64,000 nt of DNA from an uncultured Clostridia bacterium (GTDB taxonomy: Bacteria; Bacillota; Clostridia; Lachnospirales; CAG-274), in contig CANQIA010000006.1 of assembly GCA_947624015.1 (NCBI GenBank), positions 28,983 to 92,982 of the forward strand, written 5' to 3'. The notes below the pieces were generated by a model, which ran no database searches, had not been told where the DNA came from, and saw nothing but the letters and a program-made list of their open reading frames with translations. Positions 18,211 through 28,036 of this stretch are shown one piece after another; within the stretch, counting starts at the first letter, position 1; the number at the start of each line of letters is the position of its first letter. A program made the translations under genes and the position numbers.

Positions 18211-18903
18211 TTATATATTATAATTTCTTTCTCCGAAAATGCCTGTGCCTATACGCACTATATTGGCACCCTCCTCTATCGCAATGATATAATCGTTTGT
18301 CATACCCATCGACAGATACTTCATATCTATATTATCATAGTTTTTTGCCTGTATGTCAACAAATAATTTTTTCATAGCCTTGAAATAGGCTCTGTTCTCC
18401 TCCGGGAACTGAGTAAAAGGCGCCACAGTCATAAGCCCCTTTACTCTTACACGAGGCAGTCTGCTTACCTCCAGAGCAAGGCTTTCAGCCTCATCGGGCG
18501 GTATACCGTGCTTACTCTCTTCGCCGCTTATATTTACCTCTATGAGAACGTCCATGTAAATATTTTCCTTTTCCGCTCTCTTGTTTATTTCCTCGGCAAG
18601 CCTTATACTGTCAAGAGAATGTACAAGACATACCTTATCGATAATATATTTGACCTTGTTAGTCTGCAAATGACCTATCAGATGCCACTTGACATTTTCT
18701 ATCTCCGGGTACTTGCGGTTTATTTCCTGGGGCTTGTTCTCTCCCAGATCGGCAAGTCCAAGACTTACCGCTTCCTTTATCCTGGACACATCCACCGTTT
18801 TGCTTACGGCAAGGAGAAGTATATCCTCTCTTTTTCTGCCGCTTTTTTCCGCAGCCCTTGTGATATTGGAATTTATAATATCCAGATTTTCTTTGATACC
18901 CAT
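18211..18903 (-). CDS. yggS: PLP homeostasis protein (YggS/YlmE family)
   Basis: The 230-residue single-domain TIM barrel binds pyridoxal phosphate through the lysine in LLAVSKTVD. It also has the family motifs HLIGHLQTNK, SGEESKHG and the C-terminal RIGTGIFG. It buffers PLP rather than catalysing a known reaction. In Bacillus ylmE also precedes sepF. Confidence 0.94.
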   Translation of the reverse strand: MGIKENLDIINSNITRAAEKSGRKREDILLLAVSKTVDVSRIKEAVSLGLADLGENKPQEINRKYPEIENVKWHLIGHLQTNKVKYIIDKVCLVHSLDSIRLAEEINKRAEKENIYMDVLIEVNISGEESKHGIPPDEAESLALEVSRLPRVRVKGLMTVAPFTQFPEENRAYFKAMKKLFVDIQAKNYDNIDMKYLSMGMTNDYIIAIEEGANIVRIGTGIFGERNYNI

Positions 18904-18914
18904 AAAAATTACCT

Positions 18915-20708
18915 CTATTCGTATACCATGTCCTCTTTCTGGACATTTTTTATATCAGTCATTATTCTGTCATATACATATATGTTTGTATTTCTGGTGG
19001 GATCCAATATGGTATGAGTATTGTTGCTTATGGAATTTGTAAGATCGATTGTCTTGAATTCCGCAATTCCCGTATTTACAATATATATTCCCTTTGTATT
19101 GAGTACGTCGGCTATTGCGAATGTCTCATCGCTGCCCTGTTTTTTTATGGTATCGCCTACATTTATGACGCCTAACTGCACAGGGATAAATGACATTTTA
19201 GTCTGATCGTCGCTGCCGGAAACAGATACCGACACTTCTGTGACCGTAGGATCTTCTTCGCTTCCCGTGACCTTGTATACCTTATCGTCTGTAATATAGG
19301 CTGTGGGTATTCTAAGCAGTGTTTCCTCGGCTATTGCCGCATTGGGTATCTTAAAGCCCATTTCCGTGTTTTCTATATCAAATGTTATATTCCTTACATT
19401 TATAAAGTCCAATATATCCTTTGTAACGCTTAATACCACATATTTTTCCTTGCTCTTTACATCGCCTGATATTTCTTGAACGACAACGGGCAGACTGTGT
19501 TTTTTGCCTGCGTTGTCCTTGGCATATATCACATGGTTGGTATCGCCCTTTTCCCAGTCGGAAATATAGTCGCTGTCTATATAGGCGGCAACATACCATG
19601 TATTTGAGGTAACGAGCCTAAATGCGGGGCTTCCTGCTCTTACGCTGGTCTTAAAGCTGTTTTCCGAAGAAGCGAAGGATGTAGTTGCGTTCTTTGACAG
19701 CGAAAGCATCGTTTCGGGAGTCAGCTCCGTTTCCATGCCATCCGTATAGTAAGATACTATACCGCTTTCCTCGGCTGTTATTCTGCTTATATTACTGTTG
19801 AGCAGTTCTTCCTGTTCCTTTTTTTGAGAAACAAGATCTCCCAGCTCTCCGCTGCTTTCTGAAAGAAGGAGCTGATTTCTTGCGTCCAACTGCTTTTGTA
19901 TGTTGCTCTTAAGCTCATAAACATTGCCTATATCCATTTGGGCATAGTCCATGGCGCTGCTGTCTATTATATTTTTTACGGTGGCATTGCTTTTATTTAC
20001 ATCATCGGAGTATATGGATATATCCTCTCTTTCAGCCTGAAGCTTCATAATGCTGTCATTTATATCATCGAGAGCCGCCTGCATACGGTTTACCGTTGCC
20101 TCGTCCTTTATACTGCATACGACCGTGTCCTTCTTTACTCTCTCATTGTCCGCAACATCATATGTTATTACGCCTGAGGCATCGGTATTGTATACCTTTT
20201 CGCTTCTTATTATAATGCCCTGAGCAGACTTTGGCGTATCTATTGTGCCGTAGGAAAGAACATCATAATTTACGAGCTTTTTGGTAAGGAAGTTATAGGA
20301 GGTGCCTATAATATACACAAAGCAAAGTATAAAAAGAAACATAAATATGGGAAATGCCGTTCTGTTCCTTCTGGCTTTGCCCTTGCTTGTGTTTATGAAC
20401 TGCTTACCGTCTCTTATCCTTACATTTGCAGAGGGGGGAGTGTAGCTGCCGAAGTTTTTCATTCCGCTGTAACCTGAGTATATGCTTGAACTCTGATTGC
20501 GAATATCATTCTTTTTTTTACGAGAGCTTTTGTTTCCTCTACTTTCTGTCTGAGGGCGAGACCCGTATTTTGCAGGCGTGTACACGCTGCTTCCCGTACT
20601 TTTCCTTATAGGAGGAAGCGCCATGCCCTTGCTGTAGCTGTAAGGACCCTCATGATGACTTGTAGCATTGTATTTTTTATTATTCTTTTTATTTTTTTTG
20701 CCAAACAC
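18915..20708 (-). CDS. HlyD/membrane-fusion-like protein
   Basis: The 597-residue protein has a basic, Ser/Asn-rich cytoplasmic N-terminus (residues 1-115) and one membrane helix (about 117-140). A large outer portion follows with a lipoyl/barrel-sandwich half near 150-200, a coiled coil (200-310) and a beta-rich C-terminal part. That layout matches HlyD-type adaptor subunits. No ABC or MFS partner lies nearby. The start is GTG, set by GAGGAGG 7 bases upstream. It is the first gene of the division-cluster run, 11 bases ahead of yggS. Confidence 0.7.
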   Translation of the reverse strand: MFGKKNKKNNKKYNATSHHEGPYSYSKGMALPPIRKSTGSSVYTPAKYGSRPQTESRGNKSSRKKKNDIRNQSSSIYSGYSGMKNFGSYTPPSANVRIRDGKQFINTSKGKARRNRTAFPIFMFLFILCFVYIIGTSYNFLTKKLVNYDVLSYGTIDTPKSAQGIIIRSEKVYNTDASGVITYDVADNERVKKDTVVCSIKDEATVNRMQAALDDINDSIMKLQAEREDISIYSDDVNKSNATVKNIIDSSAMDYAQMDIGNVYELKSNIQKQLDARNQLLLSESSGELGDLVSQKKEQEELLNSNISRITAEESGIVSYYTDGMETELTPETMLSLSKNATTSFASSENSFKTSVRAGSPAFRLVTSNTWYVAAYIDSDYISDWEKGDTNHVIYAKDNAGKKHSLPVVVQEISGDVKSKEKYVVLSVTKDILDFINVRNITFDIENTEMGFKIPNAAIAEETLLRIPTAYITDDKVYKVTGSEEDPTVTEVSVSVSGSDDQTKMSFIPVQLGVINVGDTIKKQGSDETFAIADVLNTKGIYIVNTGIAEFKTIDLTNSISNNTHTILDPTRNTNIYVYDRIMTDIKNVQKEDMVYE

Positions 20709-20781
20709 AATACTACCTCCTCATAATCCTGTAATAAAAATCATATCATATAACAACTACATATGGGATGATTTTATAAAA

Positions 20782-21711
20782 ATGAACATATATATAGTTA
20801 TTATAACAATAATTGCAATAATTTTCAATCTATTTATATTAATATTTCCTGAAGATATTATGTTATCTGCCGGAAAGGGGCTTGTTATGTGGTATAAATA
20901 TGCTTTACCCGCCCTTTTTCCCTTTATGGTAGGCATAAATTTCATTAAAAATACGCCATTTCCGCTTATGCTTTCCAAAATATTGTCGCCTATTACCTAC
21001 AGAATATTCGGTATAAAGGGCTACGGGACCTTTGCCATGATAAGCGGACTGCTTTCGGGCTATCCCGTAGGCGCCAAAACGCTGTGCGATCTATATAACG
21101 AAAACAAGCTTACAAAGGGAGAAGCCTCATATCTTATCTCCTTTTGCAACAATTCGGGACCTCTTTTTATGCTGGGAACGGTAGGCGCCGGCTTTCTGCA
21201 CAGCAAAAGCACAGGTATCCTTCTGCTGACTATACACTATCTGTCGGCTCTTGCCGTTGCCCTTATAATGCCAAGACCTCATGTACATATGGAAAAAAAG
21301 ATACCCTTTAGCTATGTCCCCCTGAGAGAAAATCTGGAGCAGAGCCTTATCTCAGGCATAAACGCCATTGTTATGGTAGGGGGATATATAGTACTTTTTT
21401 CCATTATAAGCACTGTTTTGGAAAACATCGCTTCGCTTATAGGCGTTGAGTTTTCGGAGTCGGCAGCCGCCCTATTTTACGGAATACTGGAAATAACCAA
21501 CGGTTGCAGCCGCATAAGACACGTGACCCCTTTTACCCTTAGCATAATAAGCGGCATAATAGCCTTCGGCGGTCTTTCCATACAAAGCCAGAGTATGAGC
21601 TATATATCAAAGACGGATATTTCCTGCGGCAGATATTTGCTGACAAAGGCATTACAGGGCATAATAGCCTTTTGCCTGTGTACTGTATTGTCTGTCTTAC
21701 TGCCCATATGA
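20782..21711 (+). CDS. YlbJ-like sporulation membrane protein (nucleoside-recognition/Gate domain)
   Basis: This 309-residue protein has about eight membrane helices with the family signatures FPFMVGINF, GLLSGYPVGAKT and FCNNSGPLFMLG. These match the YlbJ/SpoIIIA-era nucleoside-recognition domain family. In B. subtilis ylbJ also sits beside coaD and rsmD and is needed for spore formation, so context supports the name. The ATG at 20782 is chosen because it begins the first helix; the ribosome site is weak, so the start is uncertain. It is divergent from the hlyD-like gene. Confidence 0.78.
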   Translation: MNIYIVIITIIAIIFNLFILIFPEDIMLSAGKGLVMWYKYALPALFPFMVGINFIKNTPFPLMLSKILSPITYRIFGIKGYGTFAMISGLLSGYPVGAKTLCDLYNENKLTKGEASYLISFCNNSGPLFMLGTVGAGFLHSKSTGILLLTIHYLSALAVALIMPRPHVHMEKKIPFSYVPLRENLEQSLISGINAIVMVGGYIVLFSIISTVLENIASLIGVEFSESAAALFYGILEITNGCSRIRHVTPFTLSIISGIIAFGGLSIQSQSMSYISKTDISCGRYLLTKALQGIIAFCLCTVLSVLLPI

Positions 21712-21766
21712 TACAAGCCTTAGCTTAAACACCCCAATAGGCTCTAAGGCTTCCTTTCAACGAGCT

Positions 21767-21796
21767 AAGGGGCTGTCAAATCGACAGCCCCTTTTT
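21767..21796 (+). terminator. Terminator after the ylbJ-like gene
   Basis: AAGGGGCTGTC (21767-21777) pairs perfectly with GACAGCCCCTT (21783-21793) around a 5-base loop, followed by a T-run. It may also serve the convergent gene ending at 21810. Confidence 0.88.
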
Positions 21797-21809
21797 AAAT
21801 ATCACTGTA

Positions 21810-22334
21810 TTAAATGATCTTATCTCTGTCTACAAGAGTTCTCAATTCCTGTCTTTCACTGAAAATATGATCTGACTCGCTTGCAAGGAATTCCTGGATA
21901 GTGTTGGATCTCTTTGTAAAGTTATCAAGCACTGCCTTTATCTGCTTTTCAGTGTTTTCAAGCATCTGGTCGGCATATTCTATGGCGCCTAATCTCATAT
22001 CCTCAGCTCTTGTCTTAGCTTCCATTCTAATAGCCTCGGCTTCTTCCTTGGCTCTTTTGGTTATCTCATGATCCATAGTCATTTTTTCTGCCTTGCTCTC
22101 GGCATCTCTTATAATGCCGTTTGCATTGTTATTGGCTTCTTCTATTATTTTCTCGGAATTGTGTACTATCCTCTGAGCCTGCTTTATCTCGCCGGGAAGG
22201 TTAAGGCGGATCTCGCTTATTATTTCAAACAAGTCGTCCTTTGAAACTCTTATGTTCTGAGTTAAAGGCACGGGCTTTGCATTTTCTATAATATCCTCCA
22301 GGGTATCCAGTAAGCTGTAAATTGATGACTCCAT
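21810..22334 (-). CDS. Coiled-coil protein, DivIVA/ATP-synthase-B-like
   Basis: The 174-residue protein is largely one coiled coil (about residues 40-150), rich in Ala, Glu and Lys, with no membrane segment. Similar proteins next to coaD in Clostridia are often labelled ATPase or V-type subunit by automatic annotation, but no nucleotide-binding motif is visible. It follows coaD by 26 bases and is the last gene of the run. Function unknown. Confidence 0.75.
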   Translation of the reverse strand: MESSIYSLLDTLEDIIENAKPVPLTQNIRVSKDDLFEIISEIRLNLPGEIKQAQRIVHNSEKIIEEANNNANGIIRDAESKAEKMTMDHEITKRAKEEAEAIRMEAKTRAEDMRLGAIEYADQMLENTEKQIKAVLDNFTKRSNTIQEFLASESDHIFSERQELRTLVDRDKII

Positions 22335-22360
22335 ATTGTTTTCCTCCTGATTCTTGCTAT

Positions 22361-22843
22361 TTAATACTTCTTCATCTTTTTCTGTAGCTGTTCCTTTATC
22401 AAATCGGGTACCATATTGTCAATATTGCCGTTGAAATAGGCGATCTCCTTGACCTGGCTTGAACTGAAAAAAAGATATTGTGTGTCCGCCGATATGAAAA
22501 GGGTCTCAATGTCACTGTCCAGTGAACGATTACTCAGTGCCATCTGAAATTCATACGAAAAATCAGTAACGCCTCTGAGTCCCCTTACTATAATATTGGA
22601 GTTTACGCTGCGGGCAAAGTCCACCAGCAAGCCCGAAAAGGACATGACCTCAACATTGTCATGGTCTTTAAGTATCTGCTTTAGCTGTGAAACTCTTTCC
22701 TCTGCTGTAAACAGCGGTGTCTTGGAGGGATTGTCCAGCACTGCCACATACAGCTTATCTATTATTCTGGAAGCTCTGGATATAATATCCAGATGACCGT
22801 TGGTAACAGGGTCAAAGCTGCCCGGATATACAGCTGATCTCAT
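22361..22843 (-). CDS. coaD: Phosphopantetheine adenylyltransferase
   Basis: The 160-residue enzyme has the nucleotidyltransferase motif [12 protein letters not shown] (T/HxGH) and the C-terminal region [19 protein letters not shown]. It makes dephospho-CoA from 4'-phosphopantetheine and ATP. The ATG at 22843 overlaps the rsmD stop (TGATG) and has GGAGG 9 bases upstream; the TTG one codon earlier is not needed. Confidence 0.96.
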   Translation of the reverse strand: MRSAVYPGSFDPVTNGHLDIISRASRIIDKLYVAVLDNPSKTPLFTAEERVSQLKQILKDHDNVEVMSFSGLLVDFARSVNSNIIVRGLRGVTDFSYEFQMALSNRSLDSDIETLFISADTQYLFFSSSQVKEIAYFNGNIDNMVPDLIKEQLQKKMKKY

Positions 22844-23412
22844 CAAAAGTCCTCCAAACTGCTTTTCTTAAGCTTAAGAAAAGTCATTTTAGTTATTTTA
22901 TAATCCTTTATCCTGACAACCTCCAGCTCTTGGGCATGGGGAATATCCTCCTGCTGAGACTGCTCTGCTATTATAAGAGCGTCGGGAGCAAGGATGTGGG
23001 CATTAAGGATAGAGTAAAGTGTACTGTCTGTAAAGCCCTTGTCGTAAGGCGGATCCATAAATATTATGTCAAAGATCTCATTTCTTGCGCCAAGCATAGC
23101 TATGGCGTCGTTGACCTTCATACACAATACCTCTGCCTTTTCGGCAAGTCTTGCTTTTTCTAAATTTAAGGTTATTGCCTTTATACTTTCTTGAGCATGG
23201 TCTACAAGAACTGCCTTACTTGCGCCTCTTGACAGGGCTTCTATGCCTATGCCTCCGCTTCCGCTGAAAAGATCCAGAAATCTGCATCCATACAGATCAA
23301 AGGCGATCATGTTAAAAAGCGATTCCTTTATTCTGTCAGTGGTAGGTCTTGTGGCAAGACCTTTAGGCGCATTAAGCTTAAGTCCTCTTGCAGAACCCGA
23401 TATAACTCGCAT
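22843..23412 (-). CDS. rsmD: 16S rRNA (guanine-966-N2)-methyltransferase
   Basis: The 189-residue enzyme has the SAM-binding motif [19 protein letters not shown] and the catalytic DPPY motif in [11 protein letters not shown]. RsmD methylates G966 of 16S rRNA. The rsmD-coaD pair is conserved across Firmicutes and is translationally coupled here. Confidence 0.94.
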   Translation of the reverse strand: MRVISGSARGLKLNAPKGLATRPTTDRIKESLFNMIAFDLYGCRFLDLFSGSGGIGIEALSRGASKAVLVDHAQESIKAITLNLEKARLAEKAEVLCMKVNDAIAMLGARNEIFDIIFMDPPYDKGFTDSTLYSILNAHILAPDALIIAEQSQQEDIPHAQELEVVRIKDYKITKMTFLKLKKSSLEDF

Positions 23413-23485
23413 AAGTACCCCCTACTAAATAACATATATAATTATTATACTAAAAAAAAGGCAAGAAGTAAACAGTTTATTTGAT

Positions 23486-25537
23486 TTATAAGCATATTTT
23501 TTTGATTTTTCTTTCAAAAAGCCGTAAAATGCGTGATTTTAACAATTTATTTTCATTTTTTTTCATTTTTTCATCAGTATTATACAAAAACAATGCCGTT
23601 TCCTGAGCTTCCTTTAGTACATCTATGTCTTTGTACAGATTGGCTATCTTCATTTCGGGCAGTCCGTGTTGTCTTGTTCCGAAGAAATCTCCCGGACCTC
23701 TCAGCTCAAGATCCTTCTCGGATATAACAAAGCCGTCGTTTGTTCTGCACATTGTCTTAAGTCTTTCAAGAGAGGTCTTGTTCTTGGCATCGCTTACAAG
23801 CACACAGAAGCTTTTTTCGCTGCCCCTTCCCACACGTCCTCTTAGCTGGTGGAGAGCGGACAGACCAAAGCGCTCGGCATTTTCTATTATCATAAGAGTG
23901 GCATTTGGTACATTTATGCCTACCTCTATAACGGTGGTGGATACCAGCACGTCTATATCTCCTTTTTCAAAAAGTGTCATTATTTCCTGCTTTTCGTCAT
24001 TTTTCATTCTGCCGTGTATACACTCGACCCTTAAGCCGGGAAATATGACCTCTTTAAGCTCCGCAGTATATGTAAGCACGCTTCTGAGCTCCATTTTATC
24101 ATTTTCCTCTATCATAGGACAGATCATATACGCCTGCCTGCCCTTTGCGACCTCCTTTTTGACAAAGGCATACAGCCTTTTGTAATAGCTGCGGTCTACG
24201 GCAAATGTATCGATCTTCTGTCTTCCCGGTGGAAGAGCGTCGATAATGGAAATATCCAGATCCCCGTAAAGTATGAGCGCCAGCGTTCTTGGTATAGGCG
24301 TTGCCGTCATTACAAGCACATGGGGATCCTTGCCCTTTTTTTCAAGGCTCTCCCTTTGCCTTACGCCAAAGCGATGCTGCTCGTCTGTTATCACAAGACC
24401 TAAATTATTGTAAACCACATTTTCCTGTATAAGAGCGTGAGTGCCTATTATCATTTGAGCCTTTCCTTCTGCCGTATCGGAAAGGACGGCATTTTTTTCC
24501 TTTTTTCTTACGCCGCTTGTGATAAGGGCGCATCTTATACCCAAGGAGCCAAATACTTTCGATATGTTTTTATAATGCTGATTGGCAAGTACGTCAGTAG
24601 GCGCCATAAGTACGGTCTGATATCCGTTTTTTATAATAACATATGCCAGCACCATGGCCACGGCTGTTTTTCCCGACCCTACATCTCCCTGTATGAGCCT
24701 GTTCATAACGGTGCCTTTTCTTAAGTCGGCAAAAAGCTCTCCTATAACATTTTCCTGAGCCTGCGTCAGCTTAAAGCCCAGAGCGTCGAGAATGGGAGCT
24801 GTATTATAATCCCTTATGCTTACGCTGCTGACCTTACCCGTAACATTTCCCTTAAGCTGCAGCAAATGAAGCTGAAGCATCAAAAGCTCCTCGAACACAA
24901 GTCTTCTTCTTGCCTTGAAAAAGCCCTCGTCGCTTTCGGGAAAATGTATATTGTTGACGGCATATCTTCTGTCGCAAAGGTTTCTTTTATTTATTATGCT
25001 CCGAGGCATAAATTCCTCTATTTCCCCGTCAATACCCTCAAGAGCGTCTTTTATACAGCCTCTCATTGTTTTCTGGGACATTTTGGCAGGCACTGTATAC
25101 ACAGGCACTATCCTTCCCATATTAAGGCTGTCCTCTCTGACAGGCTCAAAGTCCGGATTTTCCGCCTGTATCCTGCCGTATCTTTCATTTATTTTTCCTG
25201 TAAAGACATATTCTCTTCCCGGCGTCAATATATTTTTAATATAAGGCTGATTGTACCATACGCCTTCTATAAAGCCTTTGCCGTCTGTAAGTCTGACCTT
25301 TACGATAGTCATCGTCCTGACTCTGAGACTTTCGGGGCTGCCGTCTACCCTTGCTTTGAAGCTGTTTACCTCACCCTTGACTATCTGATCAAGGGCTACC
25401 ACATTGCTTCTGTCCTCATAGGTTCTGGGAAAATACTCCACAAGATCCTCCACTTTTTCTATGCCCAGTCTGTTTAGCTGCTTTGCTCTTGTTTCCCCTA
25501 TATTTTTTACGACCCTTATACTGTCCCCAAGTTCCAT
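23486..25537 (-). CDS. recG: ATP-dependent DNA helicase RecG
   Basis: The 683-residue protein has the N-terminal wedge (OB-fold) domain. Walker A is GDVGSGKTAVA near residue 285, and the box II motif is TDEQHRFG. A C-terminal helicase domain contains VGINVPNATLM and HQLRGRVGRG. RecG remodels stalled forks and branched DNA. It starts 10 bases after the fakA-like gene. Confidence 0.96.
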   Translation of the reverse strand: MELGDSIRVVKNIGETRAKQLNRLGIEKVEDLVEYFPRTYEDRSNVVALDQIVKGEVNSFKARVDGSPESLRVRTMTIVKVRLTDGKGFIEGVWYNQPYIKNILTPGREYVFTGKINERYGRIQAENPDFEPVREDSLNMGRIVPVYTVPAKMSQKTMRGCIKDALEGIDGEIEEFMPRSIINKRNLCDRRYAVNNIHFPESDEGFFKARRRLVFEELLMLQLHLLQLKGNVTGKVSSVSIRDYNTAPILDALGFKLTQAQENVIGELFADLRKGTVMNRLIQGDVGSGKTAVAMVLAYVIIKNGYQTVLMAPTDVLANQHYKNISKVFGSLGIRCALITSGVRKKEKNAVLSDTAEGKAQMIIGTHALIQENVVYNNLGLVITDEQHRFGVRQRESLEKKGKDPHVLVMTATPIPRTLALILYGDLDISIIDALPPGRQKIDTFAVDRSYYKRLYAFVKKEVAKGRQAYMICPMIEENDKMELRSVLTYTAELKEVIFPGLRVECIHGRMKNDEKQEIMTLFEKGDIDVLVSTTVIEVGINVPNATLMIIENAERFGLSALHQLRGRVGRGSEKSFCVLVSDAKNKTSLERLKTMCRTNDGFVISEKDLELRGPGDFFGTRQHGLPEMKIANLYKDIDVLKEAQETALFLYNTDEKMKKNENKLLKSRILRLFERKIKKICL

Positions 25538-25547
25538 TTGATCTACC

Positions 25548-27182
25548 TCAGCTTACTGTGATTATATAATTATATGTTGCCTGACCCCCATGCTCAACGC
25601 ATACCTCCAGCTCCTTATTCAGGCTCAGCGCATGATCTTCAACGGCAGCGGCTTCCTTTTCATCTCCATCGCTTCCCAGATATAACGAAAGCATACCTGC
25701 GTCCTCATTGTTTTCAAGCATTTTATCCACAAGCATATTTGAAGCCTTAAGGCAGTCGTCTGTCTTTAATATTATCTTATCGTTGAGTATGCCTATATAA
25801 TCCCCCGTCTTTATTTCCATATTGTCCACAACGGTATCCTTTGCCGCTTTTGTGACCTTGGCAACGTCTACGGCTCCCACCGCTTCCTGCATTTCCGCTT
25901 TAAGCGAATCTATATCCGAATCTTCATTGTACATTACCATTGCCTCAAGACATTCCGGCACGCTTTTGGTATCTATTACGACTACATTTTTTTCACTGCA
26001 TATTTCAGCCGCCTGCTTTGCCGCCATTATATTGTCCTTATCGTTGGGAAATACTATTACGGTATCCCCCGTAGAATTTTCAATAGTGCTTATGAAATGA
26101 TCCGTACCGCATCTCATAGAGCCGTTTTCATTGGCAAGAACAGTATCCACTCCCATTTGCAAAAGCATATTTTCAAAGCCCTCGCCGTTGGACACGGCTG
26201 TTACGGCAAACCTTTTCTTAACGGGCGCCTTTGTCTCGGCCTCCTTTATGATAGACGAATGCTGTATGCGCATATTTTCTATCTTCATATTTTCAAGGGG
26301 ACCTATGGAAAGAGCCTTTTCAAGCACTTCGCCGGGATGGTTGGTATGGATATGGACCTTTACGATATCCTCGTCGCATACCATTACTATGGAATCTCCC
26401 ATGCTGTCAAGGTAGCTTCTGAACTCCTCTTCAAAGTCCGTATCGTTATCTGCCGTATTGACAAAAAACTCGGTACAGTAGCCGTATTTTATATCAGCCT
26501 CCACAGGCTGAGCCGCCGTAATGCTCTTTACCGTATCGGGGGAGCGGTCAATTCGTATATCCGCAATAGAGCCTATGTATTCATAGCCTCCCTCAATTAT
26601 ATATACAAGTCCCTGTCCGCCCGAATCCACTACTCCTGCATTTTTAAGCTGAGGCAGCATATCGGGGGTCTTCTCCAGCACCTCTTTGCCGCAGTCCATT
26701 ATCTCTTTAAGAAGTACGGCTATATCCTCCGTGGTATACGCCGCCTCCACAGCTTTTTCTCCCATGGCTCTTATGACCGTGAGCATAGTGCCTTCCTTGG
26801 GCTTCATTACCGCCTTGTAGGCAGTATCCGCAGCGGCTGCAAAGCACCGTGCAAGCTCGGAAGCGGTCACCTTCTTCCTTCCGTCAAGGCACTTGTAAAA
26901 GCCCCTTAATATCTGTGAAAGTATTACCCCTGAATTTCCCCTTGCTCCTCTGAGGGCAGAGTTTGACACTACCTTTGCGACCTTTGAAATATCCGTTTCC
27001 TCCATATCGGCAACGGCGTTTGCCACAGCGGTCATCGTGGCAGACATATTTGTGCCTGTGTCCCCGTCGGGTACGGGAAATACGTTCATGGCATCTACCT
27101 TATCCCTGTTTGCCCACAATCTGTTGGCGCCGTTTATCATAAATCTTTTCAGATTTTGTCCGTCTATATAAGTAAGTTCCAT
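25548..27182 (-). CDS. fakA: DAK2/DegV-like protein, FakA/YloV family
   Basis: The 544-residue protein has an N-terminal DAK2 kinase domain with the nucleotide and metal motif DGDTGTNMSATM (residues ~39-50) and a C-terminal YloV-type domain. In Staphylococcus FakA phosphorylates fatty acids presented by FakB. No fakB (DegV) gene lies in this window. It follows the asp23-like gene by 9 bases, as yloV follows yloU in Bacillus. Confidence 0.9.
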   Translation of the reverse strand: MELTYIDGQNLKRFMINGANRLWANRDKVDAMNVFPVPDGDTGTNMSATMTAVANAVADMEETDISKVAKVVSNSALRGARGNSGVILSQILRGFYKCLDGRKKVTASELARCFAAAADTAYKAVMKPKEGTMLTVIRAMGEKAVEAAYTTEDIAVLLKEIMDCGKEVLEKTPDMLPQLKNAGVVDSGGQGLVYIIEGGYEYIGSIADIRIDRSPDTVKSITAAQPVEADIKYGYCTEFFVNTADNDTDFEEEFRSYLDSMGDSIVMVCDEDIVKVHIHTNHPGEVLEKALSIGPLENMKIENMRIQHSSIIKEAETKAPVKKRFAVTAVSNGEGFENMLLQMGVDTVLANENGSMRCGTDHFISTIENSTGDTVIVFPNDKDNIMAAKQAAEICSEKNVVVIDTKSVPECLEAMVMYNEDSDIDSLKAEMQEAVGAVDVAKVTKAAKDTVVDNMEIKTGDYIGILNDKIILKTDDCLKASNMLVDKMLENNEDAGMLSLYLGSDGDEKEAAAVEDHALSLNKELEVCVEHGGQATYNYIITVS

Positions 27183-27191
27183 AATATCCCC

Positions 27192-27551
27192 CTAGCCGTC
27201 TACTCTTATTCCCTCTACGATAACGCTTACGTTGTTCACAGTGACCCCAAGGGAGCTTTCTATATTATAGGTAACGGTACTTTTTACAATATCGCCTATT
27301 GCCGGGATGTTCGTACCGTATTCAACAATAACATGGAGCTTTACATTTACGGAAGAATCCTCATTTACAAAAACCTCCACGCCCTTTGACAAGCTTTCTT
27401 TCTTAAGCAGATGAACTATGCCGTCTCTCACAGTCTTTACAGCCATACCCACTACGCCATAGCAGCTTGTGGCGGCAAGCCCTGCCGTTTTTGCAAGTAC
27501 GTCGTTGGTTATAGTAATATTTCCCTGCTCATTGTTTATAACAACTGACAT
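27192..27551 (-). CDS. Asp23/Gls24 family protein (YloU)
   Basis: The 119-residue protein has the Asp23 pattern: an N-terminal GNITITNDVLAKTAG, a central SCYGVVGM and a C-terminal VNNVSVIVEGIRVDG. Family members form alkaline-stress or membrane-associated layers. It starts with ATG after CGGAGGTG and is divergent from rpmB, as in Bacillus. Confidence 0.9.
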   Translation of the reverse strand: MSVVINNEQGNITITNDVLAKTAGLAATSCYGVVGMAVKTVRDGIVHLLKKESLSKGVEVFVNEDSSVNVKLHVIVEYGTNIPAIGDIVKSTVTYNIESSLGVTVNNVSVIVEGIRVDG

Positions 27552-27676
27552 AAAAACACCTCCGTCTGTTATATCTTTCTCATATTAGAGTATACACGAA
27601 ATCCCAAAGTTTATCAACTAATTTTGACCCGTAAAGAGCAATAAATAAATTTGAGCAAAAATTTTTTATTTTTTTC

Positions 27677-27705
27677 TTGCATTATACAGAATTTTCTGTT
27701 AGAAT
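27677..27705 (+). promoter_or_regulatory. Promoter of rpmB
   Basis: TTGCAT (27677-27682) and TAGAAT (27700-27705) with a 17-base spacer lie 37 bases before the rpmB start. Confidence 0.65.
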
Positions 27706-27741
27706 ATAAAACGATGATTATATTTTCAAGGAGGTGTAAGC

Positions 27742-27957
27742 ATGGCAAAGTGTGAAATATGCAACAAAACTCAGCAGACAGGTCATAGGATCAGTATTAA
27801 CCGTAGCCAGGTGTCAAGACGAGCAAACAAGACCTGGAAGTCAAATGTAAAGAAAGTAAAGATAGTAGAAGCAAACGGTAATGTCAAGACAATACACATT
27901 TGCGCAAGATGCCTTCGTACAGGTACTCATAAGGGCACTATCACTCGTGCGATCTGA
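27742..27957 (+). CDS. rpmB: 50S ribosomal protein L28
   Basis: The 71-residue protein carries two CxxC pairs (CEIC near the start and CARC at residues 54-57), the zinc-binding form of L28. The ribosome site AAGGAGGTG lies before the ATG. It is monocistronic, between its own promoter and a strong hairpin terminator. Confidence 0.95.
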   Translation: MAKCEICNKTQQTGHRISINRSQVSRRANKTWKSNVKKVKIVEANGNVKTIHICARCLRTGTHKGTITRAI

Positions 27958-28002
27958 TTCGTGCGATCTTATATTTATTAAACATTGATCAATTTTTAAT
28001 AT

Positions 28003-28034
28003 AACAAAGGCTTCCCCAAGGGGAAGCCTTTGTT
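28003..28034 (+). terminator. Terminator of rpmB
   Basis: AACAAAGGCTTCCCC (28003-28017) is perfectly complementary to GGGGAAGCCTTTGTT (28020-28034). The T-run is short. Repeat copy 1 begins 3 bases later. Confidence 0.7.
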
Positions 28035-28036
28035 AT

